Shown in pieces: positions 24,256-31,969 of a DNA stretch of 43,615 nucleotides. Within the stretch, counting starts at the first letter, position 1; every line of letters begins with the position of its first letter. Source of the DNA: HGM13233 sp900762805 (lineage in GTDB: Bacteria > Bacillota > Clostridia > Oscillospirales > Ruminococcaceae); contig CALKMA010000024.1 in the NCBI GenBank assembly GCA_937993755.1, forward strand, positions 1 to 43,615, given 5' to 3'. A model generated the notes under the pieces. That model saw only the letters and a program-made list of their open reading frames with translations, was not told the DNA's origin and ran no database searches. The position numbers and the translations under genes were made by a program.

Positions 24256-24519
24256 ATGGCCGATCCCCGCGATCGTGCAATACAACTCGGCAGATACATA
24301 GCGGCGACCGGCTGCACCGTGCGGGCGGCCGGCGCAGCCTTCGGCGTCTCCAAAAGCACCGTTTTTTCGGACGTCGCCAAGCGGCTGTACCACATCGACC
24401 GGCGGCTGTGGGTGCTGGTGCAGTCGGTGCTACAAAAGAACAAGAGCGAGCGCCATCTCCGCGGCGGGCTGGCGACACGGAAAAAATATCGACTGAAGAT
24501 GCTGGCCGCCCGGCAGTAG
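24256..24519 (+). CDS. spoIIID: Sporulation transcription factor SpoIIID
   Basis: The mother-cell DNA-binding regulator acting between sigmaE and sigmaK. The 87-residue protein matches the family closely: RDRAIQLGRYIAATGCTVRAA, HTH GAAFGVSKSTVFSDVAKRL (recognition helix with SKSTV), and the C-terminal basic region SERHLRGGLATRKKYR. Start ATG 24256 follows GGAAGGCGG. SigmaE control is expected from the family. CATAATCT at 24198-24205 could be a sigmaE -10, but I could not match a -35 at the right spacing. The gene is monocistronic here; its usual neighbours (spoIIQ, mreB) are not in view. Confidence 0.93.
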   Translation: MADPRDRAIQLGRYIAATGCTVRAAGAAFGVSKSTVFSDVAKRLYHIDRRLWVLVQSVLQKNKSERHLRGGLATRKKYRLKMLAARQ

Positions 24520-24546
24520 CGGCCTCCGGCACGCTACGCAAAAATG

Positions 24547-24582
24547 GCGCCGCGGAAGGGCAAAAACAGCCCTCCCGCGGCG
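24547..24582 (+). terminator. Possible terminator hairpin after spoIIID
   Basis: GCGCCGCGG-A-AGGGC pairs with GCCCT-C-CCGCGGCGC around a 6-7-nt A-rich loop. No T-run follows. The remaining gap to ridA (24583-24825) is GC-rich with a second hairpin near 24793-24822 that could end ridA on the other strand. Confidence 0.45.
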
Positions 24583-24825
24583 CACAGCTTGCTTTAACGG
24601 CAGAGAGCGGACAAGCCCCCCCGGCCAATAACAGCAGCCCGCCGTCATCCCTCGCTGCCGGTCAGGCGCCCCGAAAAGACCGCCCGCCTGCAAGCGGAAA
24701 CATCCCGGCCGCTCCCCGGCCGCAGACACGCCCCGCCGCGAGACAGATCGGTCTCCTGCCGGAAAACAGCCGCATATCCGCCGGGGAACCGGCCGGGGCG
24801 GAAAACGCCCGGCCGGCGGCACGCG

Positions 24826-25200
24826 CTAATCCAGCTCGGCCACTGCTTCAATTTCGACCAGCGCGCCCTTGGGCAGCGCCGCCACCTCAAAGCAGCTTCG
24901 GGCCGGCTTGCCGGTAAAATACTTCTCGTACACGGCGTTGAACGCGGCAAAATCGCCGATGTGCTGAAGATAGCAGGTCGTCTTGACGACCCGGTCGAGC
25001 CGGCTGCCGGCCGCCTCCAGCACGGCGGCAACATTTTCTATCGACCGGCGGGCCTGTCCCTCAATATCGGCGGCCTCGATGGCGCCGGTGGCCGGATCGA
25101 CCGGCAGCTGGCCCGACGTAAATACCAGCCCGCCCGCGATCATGCCCTGCGAATACGGCCCGATAGCGGCCGGAGCCTTGACAGTCTCGATCTTTTTCAT
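24826..25200 (-). CDS. ridA: RidA family enamine/imine deaminase
   Basis: A 124-residue trimeric RidA (YjgF/UK114) protein that hydrolyses reactive 2-aminoacrylate-type imines formed by PLP enzymes. Signatures: AIGPYSQG (13-20), FTSGQLPVDP, and C-terminal PARSCFEVAALPKGALVEIEAVA, with the catalytic Arg in PARS. Full family length. Start ATG 25200 follows a GGAGGA-type site (AGGGAGGAATCC on the minus strand). It lies downstream of nifU but is separated by that gene's terminator, so it is probably transcribed separately. Confidence 0.95.
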   Translation of the reverse strand: MKKIETVKAPAAIGPYSQGMIAGGLVFTSGQLPVDPATGAIEAADIEGQARRSIENVAAVLEAAGSRLDRVVKTTCYLQHIGDFAAFNAVYEKYFTGKPARSCFEVAALPKGALVEIEAVAELD

Positions 25201-25283
25201 GGTGGATTCCTCCCTGATTGCAGAGATTGCAGATTTCTGCTTTAATTATACCCGATGCGCGCCCCCTTTTCCAGCGGCGGCGG

Positions 25284-25320
25284 ACAGAAAACAGGGGGCA
25301 GCGGCGGCTGCCCCCTGTTT
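25284..25320 (-). terminator. Terminator of the Rrf2-cysE-nifS-nifU operon
   Basis: AAACAGGGGGCAGC pairs perfectly with GCTGCCCCCTGTTT around a 4-nt loop, and the minus strand continues TTTCTGT. It lies 19 bp beyond the nifU stop. Confidence 0.75.
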
Positions 25321-25339
25321 GTATACTGCCGTGCAGCGC

Positions 25340-25768
25340 TTATTCGTGCCCGCAGCCGGTACAGCAATGCTCCGGAAAATCCTTCGGGTCGTAGGCAATG
25401 CCGTTCCTGTCGTAATAATCCTTGACAGCGGCCTTGATGGCCTCCTCGGCCAGCACCGAGCAGTGCAGCTTGTAGGCCGGCAGACCATCGAGCGCCTCGA
25501 CCACCGCCTTGTTGGAAAGCCGGAGCGCCTCGGACACCGGCTTGCCCTTGATAAGCTCGGTCGCCATCGAACTGGTGGCGATGGCCGAGCCGCAACCGAA
25601 GGTGTTGAATTTGACATCGGTGATGATGCCGTCCTTCACCTTGATATACATCTTCATAATATCGCCGCAGACGGCATTGCCGACCTCGCCGACGCCATCG
25701 GCATCCTCAATGACGCCGACATTGCGGGGATTGCGGAAATGATCCATTACCTTTTCACTGTATAACAT
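25340..25768 (-). CDS. nifU: Fe-S cluster assembly scaffold, NifU/IscU type
   Basis: A 142-residue scaffold on which [2Fe-2S]/[4Fe-4S] clusters are built from sulfur supplied by NifS. The three conserved cysteines are Cys34 (NAVCGD, with Asp36), Cys59 (TFGCGSA) and Cys103 (LHCSVLAE). The C-terminus carries an extra cysteine cluster (Cys135, Cys136, Cys139 in EHCCTGCGHE), common in clostridial NifU-like proteins. There is no second NifU domain. Its start overlaps the end of nifS by 14 bases. Cytoplasmic, and likely regulated with the operon by the Rrf2 protein. Confidence 0.95.
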   Translation of the reverse strand: MLYSEKVMDHFRNPRNVGVIEDADGVGEVGNAVCGDIMKMYIKVKDGIITDVKFNTFGCGSAIATSSMATELIKGKPVSEALRLSNKAVVEALDGLPAYKLHCSVLAEEAIKAAVKDYYDRNGIAYDPKDFPEHCCTGCGHE

Positions 25769-26951
25769 ATTCTTTCAGTCCTTTCTGTTGTTCTTCCCAA
25801 ATGGGGGACATATTGCGAAGCAGCTCCACGATGCGCGGCACCTCACGGAGGATGTGATCGACATCGGCCTCGGTGTTATATTCGCTCAGCGTCAGGCGCA
25901 GCGAGCCGTGGGCGATCTCATGCGGGCGGCCGATGGCCAGCAGCACATGGCTGGGATCGAGCGAGCCGGAGGTGCAGGCCGAGCCGGACGAGGCCTCGAC
26001 GCCGGCGTCGTCAAGCAGCAGCAGCAGCGACTCGCCCTCGATGGCCTCAAAGCAGAAGTTGACGTTGCCGGGCAGACGGTGGGTGCGGTCGCCGTTGAGC
26101 GCCGAATGCGGAATCCTGGACAGGCCCTCGATCAGCCGGTCGCGCATGGCGCCGACCTTGACCATGTTGCGGTCGATGGCCTCGCAGCTCTCCTTGAGGG
26201 CCGCCGCCATTGCCATGATGCCGGGCACATTCTCGGTGCCGGCGCGGCGGCCGCGCTCCTGCGCGCCGCCCTCGATCAGCACATAGGGGCGGACACCGGT
26301 GCGCATATAGAGCGCGCCCATGCCCTTGGGGCCGTGGAACTTATGGGCCGACAGCGACAGCATATCAATGTTTTCTTCCTTGACATTGATGTGCAGATGG
26401 CCGGCCGCCTGCACGGCGTCGGTGTGGAAGAGCACGCCGGCCGCACGGCAGACAGCGCCGATCTCGGCGATGGGCTGGATGGTGCCGATCTCGTTGTTGG
26501 CATACATGACGCTGACCAGCGCCGTATCGGGCGTGATAGCCGCCTTGACCTCCTCAGGCCGGACGATGCCGTTCTCATGAACGGGCAGCAGCGTCACCGT
26601 GAAGCCCATCGTTTCAAGCTTCTTGAGGGTGTGCAGCACGGCGTGATGCTCAAAGGCCGTTGAAATGATGTGCATTTTCCCCTTGCGCTGACCGATCATG
26701 GCGCCGGTAAAGAGCGCCTGATTGTCGGCCTCGCTGCCGCCTGAGGTGAAGATGATCTCATTGGGCTTGGCGCCAAAGCAGGCCGCGATGTCGGCTCTCG
26801 CCTGCTCGACGGCCTCCTTGGTCTTCTGCCCCATTTCGTAGAGGCTGGAGGGGTTGCCGTACTCGCCCTCCATGTACCGGATTGCCGTCTGGATGGCGGT
26901 CGGGCTCATTTTTGTCGTTGCGGCGTTATCCGCATATACCTTGTGTACCAC
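25755..26951 (-). CDS. nifS: Cysteine desulfurase NifS
   Basis: A class V aminotransferase-fold PLP enzyme, 398 residues, converting cysteine to alanine and enzyme-bound persulfide. PLP Lys204 lies in SAHKFHGPKG, the active-site Cys326 in SSGSACTSGS (NifS/IscS group I loop), with substrate-binding NNEIGTIQP. It opens HKVYADNAATTKMSP as expected. The gene overlaps cysE upstream by 26 bases and nifU downstream by 14, forming a tight cluster in which CysE feeds cysteine synthesis, NifS extracts sulfur and NifU assembles clusters. Confidence 0.96.
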   Translation of the reverse strand: MVHKVYADNAATTKMSPTAIQTAIRYMEGEYGNPSSLYEMGQKTKEAVEQARADIAACFGAKPNEIIFTSGGSEADNQALFTGAMIGQRKGKMHIISTAFEHHAVLHTLKKLETMGFTVTLLPVHENGIVRPEEVKAAITPDTALVSVMYANNEIGTIQPIAEIGAVCRAAGVLFHTDAVQAAGHLHINVKEENIDMLSLSAHKFHGPKGMGALYMRTGVRPYVLIEGGAQERGRRAGTENVPGIMAMAAALKESCEAIDRNMVKVGAMRDRLIEGLSRIPHSALNGDRTHRLPGNVNFCFEAIEGESLLLLLDDAGVEASSGSACTSGSLDPSHVLLAIGRPHEIAHGSLRLTLSEYNTEADVDHILREVPRIVELLRNMSPIWEEQQKGLKEYVIQ

Positions 26952-27588
26952 TCTGCTCCTCCTTCAATGCATTTATGGTCTTTTCAAGCTCGCCCACACG
27001 CTGCTGCAAAATGCAGATCTGCTGGGCTACGGGGTCTGTGATGCCGGTCTGATCAAGCTCCTCGACCCGACGGCCGCCGATGCGCACCACTCTGGCCGGC
27101 ACGCCGACGGCTGTGCAGTTGGCCGGGATATCATTGATGACCACGGCGCCGGCGGCGATGCGCGTGCCGTCCCCAATGGTGATGGGGCCAAGCAGTTTAG
27201 CGCCTGCGCCGATCATGACGCCGTTCCCTACAGTGGGGTGGCGTTTGCCGACATGCTTGCCGGTGCCGCCGAGCGTGACGCCCTGGTAGATGGTGCAGTC
27301 GTCGCCGACGACCGCCGTCTCCCCGATGACGACGCCTGTCCCGTGGTCGATGAACAGCCGCCGGCCGAGCGTGGCGCCCGGATGAATTTCGATGCCTGTT
27401 TTCCGTGCCGCGCGCTGGGAGACCAGCCGCGCCAAAAAAGGCATATGGTGGCGCAGCAGCCACTGCGCCCGCCGGTGCATGCGCACCGCGCGATAACCGG
27501 GGTACAGCAGCGCTACCTGAAGCGCACCGGTGGCCGCGGGATCGCGGTCCAGAATGACCCGGATATCTTCATTTCGTCGTTTGAACAT
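26926..27588 (-). CDS. cysE: Serine O-acetyltransferase
   Basis: A 220-residue left-handed beta-helix acetyltransferase making O-acetylserine for cysteine synthesis. The N-terminal helical part (DIRVILDRDPAATGALQVALLYPGYRAVRMHR) is followed by hexapeptide repeats. Signature elements are GIEIHPGATLGRRLFIDHGTG (catalytic His in DHGTG), VVIGETAVVGDD and GNGVMIGAGAKLLGPI. ATG 27588 is chosen because the upstream open region overlaps the Rrf2 gene; GAGGG precedes it. A helical C-terminal tail (QQICILQQRVGELEKTI) follows the repeats. It overlaps the Rrf2 gene by 20 bases, and the length matches clostridial EpsC-type enzymes. Confidence 0.94.
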   Translation of the reverse strand: MFKRRNEDIRVILDRDPAATGALQVALLYPGYRAVRMHRRAQWLLRHHMPFLARLVSQRAARKTGIEIHPGATLGRRLFIDHGTGVVIGETAVVGDDCTIYQGVTLGGTGKHVGKRHPTVGNGVMIGAGAKLLGPITIGDGTRIAAGAVVINDIPANCTAVGVPARVVRIGGRRVEELDQTGITDPVAQQICILQQRVGELEKTINALKEEQSGTQGICG

Positions 27589-28027
27589 GGTCCCTCGACC
27601 CTTCCTGCGGCGCGGGATGCTCGTCGCGCCCCTCCAGAACATCGAGCAGCGTGACGCTGCCGAGATAATCGTCGATGAGGCGGCCCAGCCTGCGCCAGAC
27701 GGGCAGCGAAGCGCAGCCGCCGGGTCGGTCACAGCCGCCGCCCATCGTTTCAAGACAGGACACCGGCTTGAGCGTGCGTTCAACAGCGCTGAGAATCTCA
27801 CCAACGGTATAACCGTCCGGCTCGCGGGTCAGCCGGTATCCGCCGCCCTTGCCGCGCAGCGCCTCGACCAGCCCCGCCTTGCCGAGCGGGAGCATGATGC
27901 TCTCAAGATATTTTTCAGAGATACCCTGACGGACGGCGATATCGGCGAGCGGCTGATAGCTGCCGTCGTTGTGGCCGGCCAGATCGAGCATGACGCGCAT
28001 GGCGTAGCGCCCTTTTGATGTTACCAT
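27569..28027 (-). CDS. Rrf2-family regulator (IscR-like)
   Basis: A 152-residue winged-helix regulator beginning VTSKGRYAMRVMLDLAG, the Rrf2 hallmark. HTH at about 26-48 (PLADIAVRQGISEKYLESIM), wing KGKGGGYRL. It has three cysteines, Cys91, Cys99 and Cys105 (SCLETMGGGCDRPGGC), spaced like the [2Fe-2S] ligands of IscR (92/98/104). Together with its position at the head of cysE-nifS-nifU, this suggests an Fe-S-sensing repressor of this operon. A CymR-type cysteine sensor is the alternative, but CymR lacks this cluster. Start ATG 28027 follows AAAGGAGG. Confidence 0.9.
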   Translation of the reverse strand: MVTSKGRYAMRVMLDLAGHNDGSYQPLADIAVRQGISEKYLESIMLPLGKAGLVEALRGKGGGYRLTREPDGYTVGEILSAVERTLKPVSCLETMGGGCDRPGGCASLPVWRRLGRLIDDYLGSVTLLDVLEGRDEHPAPQEGSRDHVQTTK

Positions 28028-28052
28028 ACTGCCGCCCTCCTTTCATAAACCT

Positions 28053-28081
28053 ATTATACCAGTATGTTTATAGGATTACAA
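28053..28081 (-). promoter_or_regulatory. Promoter and likely operator of the Rrf2-cysE-nifS-nifU operon
   Basis: On the minus strand, TTGTAA (28081-28076), 17 bp, perfect TATAAT (28058-28053). The palindrome ATACTGGTAT (28056-28065) lies against the -10, flanked by ATAAAC...GTTTAT arms, a good position for self-repression. Confidence 0.75.
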
Positions 28082-28674
28082 GGTTTTTTGAAAATATTCC
28101 CGTAAAATTTTAGGGCCTCCCGACCGGAGAAATTTGGTCAAAAGGGCGAAAGCAGGCCGTGCGCTACGGCACAGGGGTGCGGGCCGGCGCTGACAGGGCG
28201 GCGCCGGCTGCAGGAGGCGGGAAAGGATCGGGCCGTGAAAAGCAGGGCAAGCCGGCCGCACAGCGCCGAAGCGCGGCGCTGTGCATCCAGAGCAGGCAAG
28301 GCGGCGGGGCTGTCCGAGCCGGGCGAAACGGGGCGATCTCATTTGATATATTTATAAATGGGCCGCTTGACCGCGGGCGGTGAAGGCAAATGCCGGATAC
28401 AAGAGGCAGAGGGCTGTGAAGGACGCGGCAAGGAGCATTGCGGAAAAGCCGCCGCGGGAGGCGGCACACCGGGCGGCAGTGAAAGGCAAAGGCACGGTGT
28501 GCCGTTCGGGCGGGAGGAGCTTGCCGTCCGTGCGTTCCTTGAACGGTGTCTTGCGCCGGGCGGCGTTCCGCTCCGCGCAGAAAACGACGCGCAGGGATCC
28601 GCCGGCGGGGAACGCCGGGAAAGCTTCTTTCCGTTCCCGCGCAAAAGGGGGTGTCGCAGCCCGCCGGTTTATGG
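28082..28674. other. Gene-free GC-rich stretch
   Basis: Open frames here are Arg/Gly/Pro-rich on both strands, lack ribosome sites and resemble no family, so I call no gene. The only structure I note is a hairpin near 28604-28640 (GCGGGGAACG with CGTTCCCGC, and an inner GGAAAG-CTT-CTTTCC). Confidence 0.5.
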
Positions 28675-28680
28675 TATAAT
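28675..28680 (+). promoter_or_regulatory. Extended -10 element before the ECF sigma gene
   Basis: TATAAT preceded by TGG (TATGGTATAAT), with no clear -35. It lies about 115 bp before the start codon. Confidence 0.5.
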
Positions 28681-28794
28681 CAGGAAAGGGCAGCGGACAC
28701 TGCCTTTCGGGCGTTAAATTTTTTCAATTTGCAGGCAACCGGCCGCCTCAAAAGTTGTCTTTATGGGTGGAAGGCTCTGCGGAAAGGAACCGCC

Positions 28795-29355
28795 ATGGAC
28801 GACTGCGATATCGTCGCGCTCTATTGGGCGCGGGACGACCGGGCCATCGGAGAAACCGACGCTAAGTACGGCCGCTACTGCACGGCCATCTCGCTCAACA
28901 TCCTCGGCAGTGCTGAGGACAGCGAGGAAAACGTCAACGACACCTATTGGCAGGCGTGGAACGCCATGCCGCCGCAGCGGCCGGCGCTGCTGGGTGCCTT
29001 TGTCGGGCGGATCGCCCGCAATCTGGCGCTCAACCGCCGCAAGGCCGCCCGCGCCGAAAAGCGCGGCGGCGGACTGCCGCCGCTGCCGCTTGACGAGCTG
29101 AGCGAATGTCTGCCCGACGGGCAGGCCGTTGACAGCCGGCTCGACGCGCAGGCGTTGGGAAAGAGTATAAGCGACTATCTGCGCGCCCAAAATGAAGATA
29201 TGAGGCGGGTCTTCATCCGCCGCTACTTCAGCTTTGAGCCGGTATCGGCCATCGCCGCGTCGCTCGGCTTCAGCGAAAGCAAGGTCAAATCGATGCTGCT
29301 CCGCGCCCGTCGCGGTCTGCAGAAACATCTGGAAAGGGGGGGCTTTTTCCTGTGA
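28795..29355 (+). CDS. ECF-type RNA polymerase sigma factor
   Basis: A 186-residue sigma70-family factor with only regions 2 and 4. Region 2 spans about 20-80 (NILGSAEDSEENVNDTYWQAWN, RPALLGAFVGRIARNLALNRRK) and region 4 about 130-180 (DMRRVFIRRYFSFEPVSAIAASLGFSESKVKSML). ATG 28795 has AAAGGA six bases upstream. Its stop overlaps the next start (GTGA). The clostridial type resembles sigma factors paired with a downstream single-span membrane protein that may act as anti-sigma. Targets are unknown. The neighbouring cell-surface acylation genes could be among them, but no matching promoter pair was found. Confidence 0.9.
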   Translation: MDDCDIVALYWARDDRAIGETDAKYGRYCTAISLNILGSAEDSEENVNDTYWQAWNAMPPQRPALLGAFVGRIARNLALNRRKAARAEKRGGGLPPLPLDELSECLPDGQAVDSRLDAQALGKSISDYLRAQNEDMRRVFIRRYFSFEPVSAIAASLGFSESKVKSMLLRARRGLQKHLERGGFFL

Positions 29356-29882
29356 AGAACGAATGGCTGGTAAACGCCGTCGGCCATATTGACGGCAATC
29401 TGCTTCAGGACGCTCTGACGGCCCGTCCCAAGCGCGTGACCTTCGCCGGCTGGCGGCGCTGGGGCGCGCTGGCGGCTTGTCTGGCGCTGCTTGTCGTGTC
29501 GGTATCGCTCTACGCGGCCGGCTCGGTGCGCGCCTCCCTTTACGGAACGCCCATTGGCCGCACGCCCCTTTCGGTGTCCGACCCCTCGCTGCCGGCTCCC
29601 GTGCGCATCGCTGACCCCGATCAGATTACCGAGCTGGAGCTGACACTGGAGCTGACACTGCGGCGGCCAACGGCGGTCACCGTTTCGGCAGGCGTCATCG
29701 GTCCGGCCGACGGCGCCCTCCCCTATGCCGACGGCAGCTGCTGCACGGCGCAGGGCAAGGTCACGATCATCTGGTACATCGAGGCCGCCGACCCGTCGGT
29801 CACCTATACGCTGAAGGCCGGCAGCAGGGTGCTGCTGCTCTCCTTCGAGCTTCCCGCCGGCTGGGTCATCCGACAGGCGTAG
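29352..29882 (+). CDS. Single-span membrane protein, possible anti-sigma factor
   Basis: A 176-residue protein starting at GTG 29352, overlapping the sigma-factor stop by four bases (coupled). The N-terminus KNEWLVNAVGHIDGNLLQDAL resembles the short cytoplasmic segment of clostridial proteins encoded after ECF sigma genes. A membrane helix follows at about 36-57 (ALAACLALLVVSVSLYAAG), then an extracytoplasmic domain of about 115 residues with a repeated ELELTLELTLRR strand and a Cys-Cys pair (GSCCTAQ). No enzyme motif is seen. The anti-sigma role is inferred from gene order and topology only. Confidence 0.65.
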   Translation: MKNEWLVNAVGHIDGNLLQDALTARPKRVTFAGWRRWGALAACLALLVVSVSLYAAGSVRASLYGTPIGRTPLSVSDPSLPAPVRIADPDQITELELTLELTLRRPTAVTVSAGVIGPADGALPYADGSCCTAQGKVTIIWYIEAADPSVTYTLKAGSRVLLLSFELPAGWVIRQA

Positions 29883-29986
29883 CCCCTGCCGGCCCGGCGC
29901 CGCACAGTAGCCAGGGCCCCGCTCCTGCCGGTTCCCTTCCGCAGAGCCCCCAAAAAAGTTCTATTTTTAATTCAGGAGACAAAACC

Positions 29987-30538
29987 ATGAAAAAACTCAT
30001 CTGTCTGATGCTGACACTGACCCTTATGCTCAGTCTCGCCGCCTGCGGCGGCAGACAGCCGCAGACGGGCGACGTCACGGCGCTCGATCTGCTCAAAAAC
30101 GTCTGGAGCAGCTACAGCGACAGCGATAAATTCCCCGTCATCGGCGGCGACTACAACAGCCCCGTCGAAGATGCCCCCGGCGCCTGCGATGTCAGCAAGG
30201 CCGAGGATCTGGACAGTATGCTGGGCATCCCCGCCGCCTCTGTGACACAGATCGACGAGGCCGCCGCGCTCACTCACATGATGAATGCCAACACCTTTAC
30301 GGCGGCCGCCTGCCATCGGAAATCCGACACCGACGCCGACGCCTTTGCAAAAGCGCTGCGCGACAATCTTATGGACCGCCAGTGGATCTGCGGCTTTCCC
30401 GAAAAGCTGATGATCTACACCGTCGGAAGCTGCACTGTTTCGGCCTTCGGCGCGGCGGAGCTGCTTGACGTCTTTGCCGCCCGGCTGACGGCCTGCTACG
30501 GTGACGCCAAGCTGGTTTACGAGGAAAACATTCTGTAA
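29987..30538 (+). CDS. Lipoprotein of unknown function (DUF4358-like?)
   Basis: A 183-residue exported protein: signal peptide with lipobox LAAC and Cys20, then a mixed alpha/beta domain (TALDLLKNVWSSY, PAASVTQIDEAAALTHMMN, DADAFAKALRDNLMDRQW, YTVGSCTVSAFG). The pattern reminds me of the small DUF4358 lipoproteins that often sit beside MBOAT/DHHW genes in Clostridia; that assignment is from memory and uncertain. AGGAG lies nine bases before ATG 29987. It is followed after 18 bp by the MBOAT gene, so it is likely part of the same acylation operon. Confidence 0.7.
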   Translation: MKKLICLMLTLTLMLSLAACGGRQPQTGDVTALDLLKNVWSSYSDSDKFPVIGGDYNSPVEDAPGACDVSKAEDLDSMLGIPAASVTQIDEAAALTHMMNANTFTAAACHRKSDTDADAFAKALRDNLMDRQWICGFPEKLMIYTVGSCTVSAFGAAELLDVFAARLTACYGDAKLVYEENIL

Positions 30539-30556
30539 AGCCTTCGGGGGACGGCC

Positions 30557-31960
30557 ATGCTCTTTTCCAGCATCCCTTTTCTTTACTATTTTCTGCCCTG
30601 TGTGCTGATCGTCTACTTCGCGGCGCCCCGGCGGTTCAAAAACACGGTGCTGCTGCTCGCCAGCCTCGTCTTTTACGGCTGGGGCGAACCGAAATACCTG
30701 CTGTTCATGCTGCTGTCCATCGCGCAGGGCTATCTGTTCGGCCGGCTGATCGAGGCCTTCCGCGGCCGCGGCCGCTGGCCCGCGGTGTTCATGACGGCCT
30801 CGGCCGCCGTCAGCCTCGGTCTGCTGGGCGTCTGCAAATATGCCGATTTCTTTATCCGCAGCTTCAACGCCGTTACGGGGCTTTCCCTGCCGCTGCTGAA
30901 CATCGCGCTGCCCATCGGCATCTCCTTTTACACCTTCCAGATCCTGAGCTATATCATCGACGTCTACCGCGGAAGCGTACGGGCACAGCGAAGCTTCATC
31001 GACCTCGCGGCCTACATTTCGATGTTCCCGCAGCTCATCGCCGGCCCCATCGTGCGCTATGCCGACGTTGAGGGGCAGCTCAGGAGCCGCACCCACACGC
31101 TGGCCGGAGCGGCCGCAGGCGCGCGGCGCTTTCTCATCGGCCTCGCCAAAAAGGTGCTGCTGGCCAACCAGCTCTTTGCCCTTGTGTCAGCCTTCAAGGC
31201 CAGTGCCGACCGCTCGGTGCTGTTCTGCTGGCTCTATGCCGTCGCCTATACGCTCCACATTTACTTCGACTTTTCGGGCTACAGCGATATGGCCATCGGC
31301 CTCGGCCGCATCTTCGGCTTTCAATTCATGGAAAACTTCAACTACCCGTATATTGCGGGCAGCATCACCGACTTCTGGCGGCGCTGGCACATCAGCCTCA
31401 GCACCTGGTTCCGGGACTACGTCTATATCCCGCTGGGCGGCAACCGGCACGGGCTGGCCAAGCAGCTGCGCAACATCGCCATTGTATGGCTGCTGACCGG
31501 TCTGTGGCACGGCGCCGACTGGAACTTTGTGCTGTGGGGGCTGCTCTATGCGCTGCTGCTGACGGCCGAAAAGCTGTTCCTGCTGCGCTTCTGGCAGCGG
31601 CACCGCGCCGCGGGGCACCTCTTTACGCTGCTTTTCGTGCTGCTCGGCTTTGTGCTGTTTGACGCTGACAGCCTCTCCGGCGCATTCGGCAGCATCGGCG
31701 CGCTGTTCGGTGCCGGCGGCCTGCCGGCCGTGTCGGCCGAGGCTGTCTACTATCTGAAAAGCTACGCCGTCGTGCTGGCGGTGGCCGTCGTCGGCTGCAC
31801 GCCGCTGCCAGCGGCGGCCGTCAGAAGGCTGTCGGCCGGTAAAACGGGGCAAAGGCTGCTCAATCTGGCCGAGCCGGCCGCGCTGTCGGCGCTGCTGCTG
31901 ATGGTGACTGCCTTTCTGGTTGACGGCTCGTTCAATCCCTTTCTCTATTTCCGCTTTTAG
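30557..31960 (+). CDS. MBOAT-family O-acyltransferase (AlgI/DltB-like)
   Basis: A polytopic membrane acyltransferase of 467 residues, the normal AlgI size. It starts LFSSIPFLYYFLPCVLIVYF. The conserved block FWRRWHISLSTWFRDYVYIP has His278, and the MBOAT signature LTGLWHGADWNFVLWG has catalytic His318. AlgI-type enzymes pass acetyl groups across the membrane onto extracellular polymers. With the DHHW protein directly downstream and the lipoprotein upstream it likely acetylates a cell-wall polymer or exopolysaccharide; the substrate is unknown. Confidence 0.93.
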   Translation: MLFSSIPFLYYFLPCVLIVYFAAPRRFKNTVLLLASLVFYGWGEPKYLLFMLLSIAQGYLFGRLIEAFRGRGRWPAVFMTASAAVSLGLLGVCKYADFFIRSFNAVTGLSLPLLNIALPIGISFYTFQILSYIIDVYRGSVRAQRSFIDLAAYISMFPQLIAGPIVRYADVEGQLRSRTHTLAGAAAGARRFLIGLAKKVLLANQLFALVSAFKASADRSVLFCWLYAVAYTLHIYFDFSGYSDMAIGLGRIFGFQFMENFNYPYIAGSITDFWRRWHISLSTWFRDYVYIPLGGNRHGLAKQLRNIAIVWLLTGLWHGADWNFVLWGLLYALLLTAEKLFLLRFWQRHRAAGHLFTLLFVLLGFVLFDADSLSGAFGSIGALFGAGGLPAVSAEAVYYLKSYAVVLAVAVVGCTPLPAAAVRRLSAGKTGQRLLNLAEPAALSALLLMVTAFLVDGSFNPFLYFRF

Positions 31961-31969
31961 GAGGCGCAC

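Noticed and set aside
28076..28717. Several open frames of 75-120 codons in both directions
   Set aside because: Low-complexity Arg/Gly/Pro composition, no ribosome sites, no conserved motifs, and they overlap one another.
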